A stretch of 64,000 nt of DNA from Megamonas funiformis (GTDB lineage Bacteria > Bacillota > Negativicutes > Selenomonadales > Selenomonadaceae), in assembly GCF_010669225.1 (NCBI RefSeq), contig NZ_CP048627.1, positions 1,377,292 through 1,441,291 of the forward strand. The letters are read 5' to 3'. How positions within the stretch are numbered: the stretch's first letter is position 1; the number at the start of each line of letters is the position of its first letter. Of this stretch, positions 43,579 through 53,673 are shown piece after piece. Below the pieces are notes generated by a model. It was given only the letters and a program-made list of their open reading frames with translations, had not been told where the DNA came from and searched no databases. The position numbers and the translations under genes were made by a program.

Positions 43579-45831
43579 TTATTTATTAACTTTTTTGAAG
43601 TGCCATATAAATGCAGCATAATCGCCTTCAATAACAGGACTTGGCATGCCTGCAAATAATTCTTTACCTTCTTCAGCTATACCACCAACAACTTTATCTG
43701 GAACATTAATGCCTACATACATTAATTCATCTCCGCCATAAAGTTTACCAGTACGCATATCTTCATAAATAGCATCAGCATCTAAACCTACAGCACAAAT
43801 AGTTGCTAAATTATCATTTGGCACTGCTAAAGTTCTAAAGAAGCTTACAACTGCTTCTGATTTATCTTTAGCTACAAAGCTCCATGCTGTTTCATTATTT
43901 TCAAATGGACTTTGAATTCTATAGAAATCACCAAATTGGATAAGTTCTCTAACTTCTTTATAAAATGCTACTTGAGCTTTAGTTTGAGCTTTTTCTTCAT
44001 CAGTTAATTTTGTTAAATCAAGTTCATAACCAAAATTACCACACATTGCAGAAATACCACGAGTAGCAAATGGTGTAATTCTAGCTACCTGATGATTTGG
44101 TACTGCTGAAACATGGCAACCCATAGCAACATTAGGATAAACCATAGATGTACCATATTGAATTTTCAAACGTTCAATAGCATCAGTATCATCACTTGTC
44201 CAAGTTTGTGGCATGTAGTATAAAATACCTGGGTCAAAACGACCGCCACCACCAGAGCAAGATTCAAATAAAACATTAGGGAAACGACTAGTAATTTCAT
44301 CCATTACATGATATAAACCAAGCATATAACGATGAGCTACTTCGCGTTGACGTTCTGCTGGTAATACAGCAGAACCAATTTCTGTCATATTACGATTCAT
44401 ATCCCATTTTACATATTCGATATTTGCACTAGCAAGTACATCAGATACAGATTTAATAATATAATCGCAAACTTCTTTACGAGAAAGGTCTAAAATCAAC
44501 TGACGACGTGCTGTAGAACGTGTACGACCTTCTATATGCAAACACCAATCAGGATGTGCTTCATATAATTTACTGATAGGACATACCATTTCTGGTTCAA
44601 ACCATAAACCAAATTTCATGCCCATACCATTGATTTCATCAACAAGTTTTTTCAAACCGCCACGGATTTTATTTTCATTTACGAACCAATCACCTAAAGA
44701 GCGGTCATCATTATTTCTTTCACCGAACCAACCGTCATCTAAAACGAATAATTCAATGCCGAATTCACTAGCTTGTTTAGCGATTTCTTTGATTTTAGTT
44801 TCATTGAAATCAAAATATGTTGCTTCCCAGTTATTAATAAGAACAGGACGAGCTTTATCACGCCATACACCACGCATTAAGCGTTTACCATATAAATTCT
44901 GATAAGTATGACTCATACCTGTTAAACCTTCGTTAGAGTAAACAAGTACAGCTTCAGGTGCTTGGAATTCTTCTCCAGCTTTTAATAACCATGTGAAATC
45001 AAATGGATTGATACCAATTTGCATTCTAGCTTTGCTATACATATCAACTTCTGTATTAGCTAAGAAGTTACCACTATATACTAAACTCATAGCATAAACA
45101 TCGCCATTTGTTTCAGTAGCATCTTTACGAACAAGAGCCATAAATGGATTTTGCGCATGGCTACTTGCACCACGACGACTTTCTACACATTGTCCACCGA
45201 TGCGAAGTGGTGTACGAATGATATGACGTTCTCTAGCCCAAGAACCAGAAAGCTGAATCATTTCAAATTTACTATCTTTAAAATCAACGTTTGCACTCAA
45301 TACACGTTGAATTTTTACATCATCAGCACTTTTATTTATTACTTTAACGCTACGAGCGATAGCATTATATTCTTCAAAAACAGTAAAGGATAATTCTACA
45401 TCAACATTTTTTACTTTATCAGTTAATGTAATAATTAAAGTTTGAGCTTCTTTATCTGCTTCCACATATGTTGCAGGTAAACCTTCTAATGCAGGTTTGC
45501 CATCAACAATTTTATAATCTACATATCTAAAATCTGTAGCACTTGTACCATCAGCAAATTCAAGTTCAATAGCAGGACTACGTAAGTCTGTAGAACCATA
45601 TCCAGGATATTCTTGTTCTTTAGACTCTAAATGGAAAGCATCTATATTATCTGTATTAGCAACAAAGCTAAACCAATCTTTTCTACGTACAGTATAATCA
45701 AGATTTTCAGATTTTAAAGGACGCCCCCAATAAAGATGGAGTAAATGCCCTGTTTCTAAGACTTTCATCAAATAACTTGTTTTAGAAGTTTTTAAATGAA
45801 ATGTCTTTGTTTCTTGGTTAAATAAAATCAT
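43579..45831 (-). CDS. Alpha-galactosidase, GH36
   Basis: A 750-residue GH36 enzyme releasing terminal alpha-galactose from raffinose-type sugars or melibiose. The N-terminal beta-sandwich is followed by the catalytic barrel: FVLDDGWFGERNND, nucleophile Asp in YVKWDMNRNMTEIG, CSGGGGRFDPGILYYMPQTW, and acid/base Asp in TSDDTDAIERL. There is no signal peptide, so it acts in the cytoplasm. AAGGAGG precedes the ATG by seven bases. It is a single gene with a LacI-type operator just after the promoter, so a sugar-responsive repressor encoded elsewhere is expected. Confidence 0.95.
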   Translation of the reverse strand: MILFNQETKTFHLKTSKTSYLMKVLETGHLLHLYWGRPLKSENLDYTVRRKDWFSFVANTDNIDAFHLESKEQEYPGYGSTDLRSPAIELEFADGTSATDFRYVDYKIVDGKPALEGLPATYVEADKEAQTLIITLTDKVKNVDVELSFTVFEEYNAIARSVKVINKSADDVKIQRVLSANVDFKDSKFEMIQLSGSWARERHIIRTPLRIGGQCVESRRGASSHAQNPFMALVRKDATETNGDVYAMSLVYSGNFLANTEVDMYSKARMQIGINPFDFTWLLKAGEEFQAPEAVLVYSNEGLTGMSHTYQNLYGKRLMRGVWRDKARPVLINNWEATYFDFNETKIKEIAKQASEFGIELFVLDDGWFGERNNDDRSLGDWFVNENKIRGGLKKLVDEINGMGMKFGLWFEPEMVCPISKLYEAHPDWCLHIEGRTRSTARRQLILDLSRKEVCDYIIKSVSDVLASANIEYVKWDMNRNMTEIGSAVLPAERQREVAHRYMLGLYHVMDEITSRFPNVLFESCSGGGGRFDPGILYYMPQTWTSDDTDAIERLKIQYGTSMVYPNVAMGCHVSAVPNHQVARITPFATRGISAMCGNFGYELDLTKLTDEEKAQTKAQVAFYKEVRELIQFGDFYRIQSPFENNETAWSFVAKDKSEAVVSFFRTLAVPNDNLATICAVGLDADAIYEDMRTGKLYGGDELMYVGINVPDKVVGGIAEEGKELFAGMPSPVIEGDYAAFIWHFKKVNK

Positions 45832-45921
45832 CTTTTATCCTCCTTGAATTAAAAAACTTCTTGCATTAATAACTAAATTAAAAATGCTAAGATTTTTTGC
45901 AAAATTCAATACAAATAAATC

Positions 45922-45979
45922 TGTAAACGTTTTCGCTTTTCTTGCTTAATATTATAATATTTATAAAAAATAAAATCAA
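45922..45979 (-). promoter_or_regulatory. Promoter and LacI-type operator of the alpha-galactosidase gene
   Basis: TTGATT (45974-45979), 17-bp spacer and TATAAT (45951-45956) on the minus strand. The palindromic core AAACGTTT inside GAAAACGTTTACA (45922-45936) lies just after the expected start of transcription, as for a LacI-family repressor or CcpA site. Confidence 0.75.
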
Positions 45980-46105
45980 TGTTTTATGTTTCTAAAAATT
46001 GTATCTATGTTGTTCTTTTTCACTTAATTAAAAATTTTATTTAGCTAAATAAATTATGATATAATATACAAACAATAAAACATTTAAAGTGAGTGTGTTT
46101 TTATT

Positions 46106-48025
46106 ATGATTTTAACAATAGAAAATTTATGTAAAACTTATGGAGAAAAAGTCTTATTTGAAAATGTAAACTTCAGCCTATCTTCAGGTGATAAAATAGG
46201 TATTGTTGGTGTCAATGGGACGGGTAAATCTACTTTTATCAAAGTTATTGCAGGTCTTATTCCTCAAGATAGTGGTAATATCATTGCTGGCAAAAATATA
46301 AAAATTGAATATCTATCACAAGATAAAATTTTCAATCCTGAAAATACTATTCTAATGGAAGTATTTCAAGGTAATCAACCTATTATGCAAGCGCTTTATG
46401 ATTACGAAATCACTCTAGCTCAAAGTCAAAAAAATCCTCATGATCATAAATTACAAGAAAAAATTATTAAATTAACTAGTAAAATTGATGAATTAAATGG
46501 CTGGCAATTAGAAAGTGATGCTAAAACCATTCTAACTAAATTAGGTATTATGGATTTTTCTGCCCAAATAAAAACCTTATCTGGAGGACAACAAAAACGA
46601 TTAGCTTTAGCTACAGCATTAATTCAACCATGTGATTTATTATTACTTGACGAACCTACTAACCATTTAGACAGTGAAACTATCGCATGGCTTGAAGAAT
46701 ACCTTCAAAAATTGAAATGTGCTTTAATCATGGTAACACATGATAGATATTTCCTTGATTCTGTTGCTACTAAAATTTTAGAGTTGGATAAAGGCAAATC
46801 TTATGTTTATACAGGTAACTACACTCAATTTTTAGAATTAAAAACTGCCCGAGAAGAACGCGAAGAAGCTTCAGAACAAAAACGTCAAAACTTTTTACGT
46901 AATGAATTAAAATGGATACGTCGTGGTGCTCAAGCTCGTTCTACCAAACAAAGAGCAAGAATACAACGATTTGAAGAAGTAAAAAATCAAAAAGTAAATA
47001 TTGATAATAGTAAAATTGAAATGGGACTTGCAGGCTCTCGTCTAGGTCGCACTGTAATTGAATTAGAAAACGTAAATTATACTGTAGATAATAAAACAAT
47101 CATTAAAGATTTCACTTATACAGTCTTACGAAATGACCGCATAGGTATTTTAGGACCTAATGGTTCTGGTAAAACTACCTTATTAAATATAATAGCTGGC
47201 ATTTTGCCACCAACAACAGGAAATGTAAATATTGGTCAAACTGTAAAAATTGGATATTTTGCTCAAAAAAATATTGATATGGACGAAAGACTTCGCCCTA
47301 TTGAATATATCAAAGAAGTTGCTCATCACATAACATTAGCTGATGGTACACAACTAAGTGCATCTCAATTAATGGAAAGATTTTTATTCCCAGGTACATT
47401 ACAATGGACTCCTATCAGTAAATTATCTGGTGGTGAAAAACGTCGTTTATTCCTATTGCGAGTTTTAATGAGTTCTCCTAATGTTCTATTACTAGACGAA
47501 CCTACAAATGATTTAGATTTACAAACCATGTCTATTTTAGAAGAATTCATTGATAATTTTAATGGTGCTATTATATTTGTATCCCATGACCGCTTTTTCA
47601 TTGACCGCTTAGCAGATAAAGTCTTTGTTTATCAACAAGATGGCTCGCTTCGTCAATATCCTGGTGGCTATTCTTATTACAAAGGCATTGAAGAAAAAGA
47701 ATTAGCTACATTAGAAAAAGGAAAAAATACTGAAACAAAAAATGCCATTTCTGATACAGAAAAAACATCTAAAAATACCACAACTAAAACTGAGCCCGTA
47801 AAAAAACTTTCTTTTAAAGAACAAAAAGAATATGCTGAAATTGAAGCCATAATTGCTGAAACAGAAGGAAAACTAAAAGTAGTACAACTTCAAATGAGTC
47901 AAAATGCTTCTGATTATGGCAAATTAAATGAACTAACAAAAGAAGAAACTGCTCTTCAAGAAAAATTAGATTATTTAATGGAACGTTGGGCATATTTAGA
48001 AGAATTAGCCGAAAATAGCAAATAA
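46106..48025 (+). CDS. ABC-F family ATPase (Uup-like)
   Basis: A 639-residue soluble protein with two ABC ATPase domains and no membrane part. Domain 1 has GVNGTGKST and LSGGQQKRLALA with LLLDEPTNHLDSET; the linker (about residues 245-305) is rich in Arg/Gln (KWIRRGAQARSTKQRARIQR). Domain 2 has GPNGSGKTT and LSGGEKRRLFLL with DEPTNDLDLQT. A C-terminal coiled coil (about 560-639) is typical of Uup. These proteins act on the ribosome or on DNA replication intermediates. A TATAAT box lies about 50 bp upstream; the ribosome binding site is weak. Confidence 0.9.
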   Translation: MILTIENLCKTYGEKVLFENVNFSLSSGDKIGIVGVNGTGKSTFIKVIAGLIPQDSGNIIAGKNIKIEYLSQDKIFNPENTILMEVFQGNQPIMQALYDYEITLAQSQKNPHDHKLQEKIIKLTSKIDELNGWQLESDAKTILTKLGIMDFSAQIKTLSGGQQKRLALATALIQPCDLLLLDEPTNHLDSETIAWLEEYLQKLKCALIMVTHDRYFLDSVATKILELDKGKSYVYTGNYTQFLELKTAREEREEASEQKRQNFLRNELKWIRRGAQARSTKQRARIQRFEEVKNQKVNIDNSKIEMGLAGSRLGRTVIELENVNYTVDNKTIIKDFTYTVLRNDRIGILGPNGSGKTTLLNIIAGILPPTTGNVNIGQTVKIGYFAQKNIDMDERLRPIEYIKEVAHHITLADGTQLSASQLMERFLFPGTLQWTPISKLSGGEKRRLFLLRVLMSSPNVLLLDEPTNDLDLQTMSILEEFIDNFNGAIIFVSHDRFFIDRLADKVFVYQQDGSLRQYPGGYSYYKGIEEKELATLEKGKNTETKNAISDTEKTSKNTTTKTEPVKKLSFKEQKEYAEIEAIIAETEGKLKVVQLQMSQNASDYGKLNELTKEETALQEKLDYLMERWAYLEELAENSK

Positions 48026-48032
48026 ATCTAAC

Positions 48033-48078
48033 AAAAAAGCTTTCTATTTAGTACAAACTATAAATAGAAAGCTTTTTT
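48033..48078. terminator. Bidirectional terminator after the ABC-F gene
   Basis: A perfect 18-bp stem (AAAAAAGCTTTCTATTTA with its inverse at 48061-48078) around a 10-nt loop; T-runs on both strands. Confidence 0.88.
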
Positions 48079-48086
48079 ATTAATTA

Positions 48087-48473
48087 TTAATTTTTTTGTA
48101 ATTTATTCATGAATTTTTCATTATTTATAATAAATCTTTCATGTATTCCTTTACCAATAACTTTATGCGTATCTTTTGCTTCAACTATAAAAGTTAATTT
48201 TCTACCTTCTATTTTATCTAAAGTAGCTATAGCTATTACGACATCATCTAAAGCAGTTGGTGCGATATGTGATATATCTAATTTTATACCTACAGTACCT
48301 TCTCCTTCTTCCAAATAATCTTTTAAAGCCATGCAAGAAGCCTCTTCCATTAGCGCCACCATCGCTGGAGTTGCAAAAACTGGCAAGGCTCCACTTTTCA
48401 TTATTTTCGCTGTATTTTCTTCAACCACTTTAACTTGTGCTTGTCCTTTTATACCTGTTTTTAAAGTTAACAT
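48087..48473 (-). CDS. FlK-like hotdog thioesterase
   Basis: A 128-residue hotdog-fold protein similar to fluoroacetyl-CoA thioesterase FlK. The Thr-Glu-His set is visible: VFATPAMVALMEEAS with Thr and Glu, and DISHIAPTALDD with His. FlK itself gives fluoroacetate resistance, but most relatives act on other acyl-CoAs, so the substrate is open. ATG 48473 is used since AGGA lies nine bases before it. It is a lone gene, convergent with the ABC-F gene. Confidence 0.83.
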   Translation of the reverse strand: MLTLKTGIKGQAQVKVVEENTAKIMKSGALPVFATPAMVALMEEASCMALKDYLEEGEGTVGIKLDISHIAPTALDDVVIAIATLDKIEGRKLTFIVEAKDTHKVIGKGIHERFIINNEKFMNKLQKN

Positions 48474-48590
48474 TAATCTCATTCCTATTCATTTAAATAT
48501 ATTTTTTATTTTAACATATATTTAAAATTTATCCATAGAGTTTTTATGCAAATTATTAATTCATAAATATTCAAACTAATTTTACTCTTA

Positions 48591-48612
48591 AAACAATGTA
48601 TACAATGTTTTA
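48591..48612. repeat. Imperfect palindrome upstream of the symporter promoter
   Basis: AAAACAATGTATACAATGTTTT is symmetric around GTATAC except for two positions and ends 14 bp before the -35 box at 48626. It could be an activator or GntR-type site. The 285-bp gap 48474-48758 also has a leader stem TGCATAAAA (48693-48701) with TTTTATGCA (48720-48728). Confidence 0.5.
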
Positions 48613-48625
48613 TCTAGATTTTACA

Positions 48626-48654
48626 TTGACTTAACATAACACTACTACTATAAT
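48626..48654 (+). promoter_or_regulatory. Promoter of the dicarboxylate/amino-acid symporter gene
   Basis: TTGACT (48626-48631), 17-bp spacer, TATAAT (48649-48654). A leader of about 100 bases follows, with AAAGGAG before the ATG. Confidence 0.8.
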
Positions 48655-48758
48655 GATAAATATGTTTTTAAATATATTGTTAATATGTTAACTGCATAAA
48701 ATAACAATATATAATCCGTTTTTATGCAAAAAATAAATTTCAAAAAGGAGTCTTTTTA

Positions 48759-50021
48759 ATGAAAAAGTTGCGCATTAATCTCACAGCTCAAATATTTTTA
48801 GGGCTAGTATTAGGTGCTATCTTTGGTTATTTTTTACCTGATATCGGGTCACAATTAAAACCATTAGGCGATGCGTTCATTCGCATGATTAAAATGATCG
48901 TTGTACCTCTTATTTTTAGTACTTTAATAATTGGTATTGCTGGTACTGGTGATTTCAAAAAACTTGGTCGTTTAGGTGGTAAAGCCATCATCTGGTTCGA
49001 AGTTGCTAGTAGTTTAGCTTTAGTTGTTGGTCTTGTAGTCGTAAATGTACTTCAACCTGGTGTTGGCGTTTCTCTTCCTTCCATTGGAGCTTCTGCTGGA
49101 GCTAATGCTGCCGCTACTGCAGAATCTTTCAGTATTTCTATGCACTTATTAAATATCATTCCTGCTAACATTGTTGAAGCTTGCGCTAAAAGCGATATGT
49201 TACAAATCATCTTCTTTAGCTGTTTCTTCGGTGTAGCTCTTGCTCATATCGGCGAAAAAGGAAAAATTGTTGTTGAATGTTGTCGCGGTGTAGCAGAAGC
49301 AATGTTCAAAGTTACACATTATGTTATGCTTTTTGCACCAATTGGTATTTTTGCTATGATTTCTTATACTGTTGGTACTTTCGGTTTAGAAATGCTTATT
49401 CCTCTTGGAAAATTAGTATTTTCACTTTATTTTGCAATAATCGTCTTCTTAATTATCCTTGCAATTATTGCTTCTATCATCACTAAATTAAATTTCTGGC
49501 ATATCTTCAAAGTTTTACGTGAACCATTATTATTAGGTTATTCCACTGCAAGTAGTGAAGCTGCTTTACCACTTGCCATGAAATGTTTAGAAAAATTAGG
49601 TTTACCAAAACATGTCATCACATTCGTTATGCCAACAGGTTATTCCTTCAACCTTGATGGTTCCACTTTATATAGTTCTCTAGCTGTTATTTTCTTAGCT
49701 CAAATGTATAATATTGATTTTGGTCTTACTCAACAAATCATGATGTTACTTACACTTATGATTTCCACTAAAGGTATAGCCGGTGTTCCTGGCGCTTCTA
49801 TCATTGTAATTGCTGGTACAGCTGCTTCTTTTGGTATTCCAACAGAAGGTATCGCTATTATCTTAGGTGTAGACCGTATCATGGATATGGCTCGTACATT
49901 CTGCAATATATTTGGTAACTGTATTGCTACAGTTGTTGTTGGTCTCTGGGAACGTGAAATTTCTCGCGGAGAAATAAAATCTTCTTACCAAAATAATTTT
50001 AAAGGTGATACTTTAGCATAA
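48759..50021 (+). CDS. Dicarboxylate/amino acid:cation symporter (DAACS)
   Basis: A 420-residue transporter of the GltP/DctA family, importing glutamate, aspartate or C4-dicarboxylates with sodium or protons. About eight membrane segments are present, plus the substrate-site motifs STASSEAALPLAMKCLEKLG, PTGYSFNLDGSTLYSSLAVI and the hairpin region TKGIAGVPGASIIVIAGTAA, ending with RIMDMARTFCNIFGNCIATV. All are well preserved. The exact substrate cannot be told. It is a single gene with its own promoter and terminator. Confidence 0.93.
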   Translation: MKKLRINLTAQIFLGLVLGAIFGYFLPDIGSQLKPLGDAFIRMIKMIVVPLIFSTLIIGIAGTGDFKKLGRLGGKAIIWFEVASSLALVVGLVVVNVLQPGVGVSLPSIGASAGANAAATAESFSISMHLLNIIPANIVEACAKSDMLQIIFFSCFFGVALAHIGEKGKIVVECCRGVAEAMFKVTHYVMLFAPIGIFAMISYTVGTFGLEMLIPLGKLVFSLYFAIIVFLIILAIIASIITKLNFWHIFKVLREPLLLGYSTASSEAALPLAMKCLEKLGLPKHVITFVMPTGYSFNLDGSTLYSSLAVIFLAQMYNIDFGLTQQIMMLLTLMISTKGIAGVPGASIIVIAGTAASFGIPTEGIAIILGVDRIMDMARTFCNIFGNCIATVVVGLWEREISRGEIKSSYQNNFKGDTLA

Positions 50022-50031
50022 TATAAATAAA

Positions 50032-50078
50032 AATAAAGCTCCTTAAAAGCTGTCCACTGACTTTTAAGGAGCTTTATT
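50032..50078. terminator. Bidirectional terminator between the symporter and GH127 genes
   Basis: AATAAAGCTCCTTAAAAG pairs with CTTTTAAGGAGCTTTATT around an 11-nt loop. Confidence 0.88.
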
Positions 50079-50080
50079 TA

Positions 50081-52045
50081 TTATTTAGTTTTTAACCAAA
50101 TAGCCATTTCATTTTCACCGCGATTAAACGCACAAAAATATGGTATTAGTTTCAACTTAATAATCTCTACATTTTCTTGTTTTTCCATGATATTTCTATA
50201 TAAAATATTATTCCACTGTTTATCTAAAATTAATTTTTCAGCTTCTAATTCTAATTTTACAATGTCCCCTAAACTATCACTATCTTTATACTCATTTATT
50301 TTCTTATTTGTATCTATAGTTATTAAATGCAAATTATCTCCATTGTCCACACCTTCTGCACAATAAATAATAGGACCTCGTTGTATAGCAACTTTGCCAT
50401 AATCTTCACGAACTAAAGGATTTGCACAAACAAAATTAGCTTCTATTTGTATATCAAAAATAACTATATCTCCTTTTTCCCAAGTTCTATCTATAATAGC
50501 ATATCCTTTTTCTATTTTTGGTGTAAATTCCTTACCATTTAACTTAAATAAATATCTATTTGCCCAACTAGGAATACGTAAACCTAATTTAAATGTTGCC
50601 TCACTATTTACTTTAAAAGTAATTTTTCCATCCCATGGATAATCTGTAATTTCTTCAATACTTATCACTTGATTATTAATTTTAAAATCAGATTTATTAC
50701 TTACATATAAATTGCTATAAATAACATCATCTTTTACTGTATACATATATTCGTCTAAAGAACTCAATAATCTAGCTAAATTAGGTGGACAGCATGCACA
50801 ACCAAACCACGCTGGACGAACAGTTTTTACATGTGATTTACCTGGATCTTTATGACTTAATTGCGGAACAACTTCCAATGGATTTACATAAAAGAAATGT
50901 TTTCCATCAAGAGCCATACCATCTATAACTGTATTATATAGAGCTTTTTCCATTATATCTGCATATTGACTATCTACATCTAATTTCAACATATTATTTG
51001 CAAAAAAGATCAATCCTATAGAGGCACATGTTTCACAATACATTGTATCATTTGGCAAATCATAATCTGCAGTAAATGCTTCTCCTATAACAGTAGAACC
51101 TATACCACCTGTTATATACATACGTTTAGTAACAATATTCTTCCATAAACGTTTACAAGCTTCAAACATCTTTTCATCATTATTTAAACGAGCTAACATA
51201 GCCATACCTGTACACATATACATAACACGTACAGCATGTCCTTCAGCTGTTTCTTGTTCCAAAATAGACTTATGATTTTGATAATATTCCGGTTTAAAAC
51301 TTTCCATACCTTCAATTACAGGTTTAGTTGAAGGATCTGTCTTTTGTTGTTCTTTAAAGAAATTTGGATTTTTCCCACGTTCATATAAAAAGAAATTTGC
51401 TAAGTTTTTATATTTATCATTTTTTGTAAGCTCAAATAAACGAAGTAATGCCAATTCTATTTCTTCATGTCCATCATATCCATGAATTTTTCCATCTTCA
51501 CTGCCAAAAATATCATCAATATGATCTGCTAATTTACAAGCAATATCTAATATTTTTTGATTTTTTGTAACACTATAATATCCAACTGCTGCTTCAATAA
51601 AATGTCCTGCACAATAAAGTTCATGGCTTTGATATAAACGTTTATATCTACGTTCTGGTGCCTCTATAGTAAAATATGTGTTTAAATATCCATCACTTTG
51701 TTGAGCTTTTGCTAATAAATCTATTACCTCATCAGCAATTTTTTGTAAAGCATTATCTTGATGTTGATGTAGTGCATATGCTACCGCTTCTAGCCATTTA
51801 TAAACATCACTATCTTGAAAAACCATTCCATAATGTTTTCCTTTGCTTATTCCAGCTGCAATTTTGAAATTTTCAATAGCATGGCTTTTCTCTGCTGGTA
51901 TATGATCTGCATCTCTTTCTTTTTCAATTTTAATATCAGCTTCATCATTTAATACTGACCACTGAAAAGGTAGCATTTCTTCACGGATTAAATTTATATA
52001 TTGTTGCCAAAATGGTGCTGTTATTTTTATTTTATTTTCAAACAT
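50081..52045 (-). CDS. Beta-L-arabinofuranosidase, GH127
   Basis: A 654-residue GH127 (DUF1680) enzyme that removes beta-L-arabinofuranose, as in plant extensin or arabinan-type glycans. The alpha/alpha barrel contains YCETCASIGLIFFANNMLKL with the acid/base Glu and a zinc Cys, and the pair GCACCPPNLARLLSS with the nucleophile and zinc Cys. No signal peptide, so it acts on imported oligosaccharides. ATG 52045 follows GAGGAG by seven bases. It forms an operon with the upstream GPH transporter. Confidence 0.93.
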   Translation of the reverse strand: MFENKIKITAPFWQQYINLIREEMLPFQWSVLNDEADIKIEKERDADHIPAEKSHAIENFKIAAGISKGKHYGMVFQDSDVYKWLEAVAYALHQHQDNALQKIADEVIDLLAKAQQSDGYLNTYFTIEAPERRYKRLYQSHELYCAGHFIEAAVGYYSVTKNQKILDIACKLADHIDDIFGSEDGKIHGYDGHEEIELALLRLFELTKNDKYKNLANFFLYERGKNPNFFKEQQKTDPSTKPVIEGMESFKPEYYQNHKSILEQETAEGHAVRVMYMCTGMAMLARLNNDEKMFEACKRLWKNIVTKRMYITGGIGSTVIGEAFTADYDLPNDTMYCETCASIGLIFFANNMLKLDVDSQYADIMEKALYNTVIDGMALDGKHFFYVNPLEVVPQLSHKDPGKSHVKTVRPAWFGCACCPPNLARLLSSLDEYMYTVKDDVIYSNLYVSNKSDFKINNQVISIEEITDYPWDGKITFKVNSEATFKLGLRIPSWANRYLFKLNGKEFTPKIEKGYAIIDRTWEKGDIVIFDIQIEANFVCANPLVREDYGKVAIQRGPIIYCAEGVDNGDNLHLITIDTNKKINEYKDSDSLGDIVKLELEAEKLILDKQWNNILYRNIMEKQENVEIIKLKLIPYFCAFNRGENEMAIWLKTK

Positions 52046-52088
52046 AATAAATCTCCTCAACAATTTATTTCCATCTATTATTTTTTTA

Positions 52089-53435
52089 TTAACTATTTCT
52101 TTTTGCTAAATCTAAAAGAATATTATTTTCATTTTGTTCATATTTACGATAAAAAAGCATTGGAATAATTCCACATAAGAAAATTATTGCAGGAAGCCAT
52201 GTAAATACAAATTGTATACCAAATAATGCTGTTGAAGATTGGACTGCATTCGGCACATAACCAAATAAATTCATAACAGCTGCTGGAATAAAACCTCCTA
52301 TACCAGAGCCAGCTTTGATACAAAATGCACTTCCTATAGCTGTTAAAAATCCACTAGCACGAATACCTGTCTTCCATTCTCCAAAATCAACTGTATCTGA
52401 AAGCATAGCAAATGGCATTGAACATGCTATACCTTGCCCTAAAGAAGCAATAATCCAAAAAACAATCATTAATTCTATATTAGTGCCTACAAAGAAAATA
52501 CCAATATGTCCACCTGCTACTAAAATAAAACCTAAAATCATTGTTCCATATTTATTAAATCTTTTTACTAATAATGGAATAGAAATCATACCTATAACTT
52601 GAACCAACATTATTCCATTTATAAATACTGTTAAACTCTTATCTCCTAAATAATATTGACAATAATATACTACAGTGGATAAACGTATAGTTAATGCTAT
52701 CCAAAAAATCAAATTAGCTATAACAACCAATATCCATGGCCAATTACCTTTTATAGCTTTTACACTATCTTTTATTGGTATACTTTTTATTTTCTCTACG
52801 TTAACTTCACGTAAATTCTTAAAAGCTACTATAAATAAAACAATAGCAATAATACCAAAAAATGCTAATGTATATGAAAATCCTTTTTGTTCATTTCCTT
52901 CACCAAAAAAAGCAACTAACGGTAACGTAAAAGTCATACAAATAAATGCTCCTATATTACCGCCAACCATACGAAATGTATTTAATATAACACGCTCACC
53001 TGGACGACGAGTTAAATTTGGTAATATTGAAGTAATTGCTGTTTGTATCCCCGTATAAAAAATTCCTGCTAATATATAAGTAACTACAGCATAAATTATT
53101 TTTGTTGTACCTGATAAAGCTGGTGTAGTAAATGTAAGCCACATAAATACAGCAAACGGTACACATAACCATAAAAAGTATGGTCTAGATTGTCCATATT
53201 TAGATTTAGTATGGTCAACAATAAAGCCCCAAATTGGAGCATCTATAGCATCTAATAAACGAGTAAATAACAAAATAGCTCCAGCTGTAGCAACAGATAA
53301 ACCAAAAACATCCGTATAGAAATACAATAAATAAGAACCTATTATACAATATAATAAATTTCCGCATCCATCAGTCAAGCCATAACTCAAACGACCAGAT
53401 AATGGTACTTTATGATTAATTTGATTATTACTCAT
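52089..53435 (-). CDS. GPH-family sugar:cation symporter
   Basis: A 448-residue MFS-like transporter of the glycoside-pentoside-hexuronide group with 12 membrane segments. Family patterns are KVPLSGRLSYGLTDGCGNLL, then LLFTRLLDAIDAPIWGFIVD with HTKSKYGQSRPYFLW, and SLGQGIACSMPFAMLSDTVD with FGEWKTGIR. ATG 53435 follows AAGGTGG by eight bases. It most likely imports the arabinosides cut by the GH127 enzyme, and is divergent from an AraC regulator. Confidence 0.9.
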   Translation of the reverse strand: MSNNQINHKVPLSGRLSYGLTDGCGNLLYCIIGSYLLYFYTDVFGLSVATAGAILLFTRLLDAIDAPIWGFIVDHTKSKYGQSRPYFLWLCVPFAVFMWLTFTTPALSGTTKIIYAVVTYILAGIFYTGIQTAITSILPNLTRRPGERVILNTFRMVGGNIGAFICMTFTLPLVAFFGEGNEQKGFSYTLAFFGIIAIVLFIVAFKNLREVNVEKIKSIPIKDSVKAIKGNWPWILVVIANLIFWIALTIRLSTVVYYCQYYLGDKSLTVFINGIMLVQVIGMISIPLLVKRFNKYGTMILGFILVAGGHIGIFFVGTNIELMIVFWIIASLGQGIACSMPFAMLSDTVDFGEWKTGIRASGFLTAIGSAFCIKAGSGIGGFIPAAVMNLFGYVPNAVQSSTALFGIQFVFTWLPAIIFLCGIIPMLFYRKYEQNENNILLDLAKRNS

Positions 53436-53533
53436 ATCTAAAACCACCTTATTTTTTTTAGTCACGTAACTTTTAACTGTTTATATTTTATATAATTATT
53501 TGAAAACTTTAAATAAATAAAATTAACATTTAA

Positions 53534-53652
53534 TAGTATAATATTAGCATAAATAATATAATAAAATTATCATAACTAATAAAAAAATATATAGTATAAT
53601 ATTAATAAACATCAATATTATGCTTAATTTCAAGTTTTATTAGTATAATAAA
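53534..53652. repeat. Repeated TAGTATAATATTA elements in the divergent promoter region
   Basis: Identical copies at 53534-53546 and 53592-53604, with a shorter third (TAGTATAAT) at 53641-53649. Each contains a TATAAT box, so they may be several promoters or AraC-regulator half sites. The region is extremely AT-rich, so chance similarity cannot be ruled out. Confidence 0.4.
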
Positions 53653-53673
53653 ATTAATATTTGAGGTGATTTT

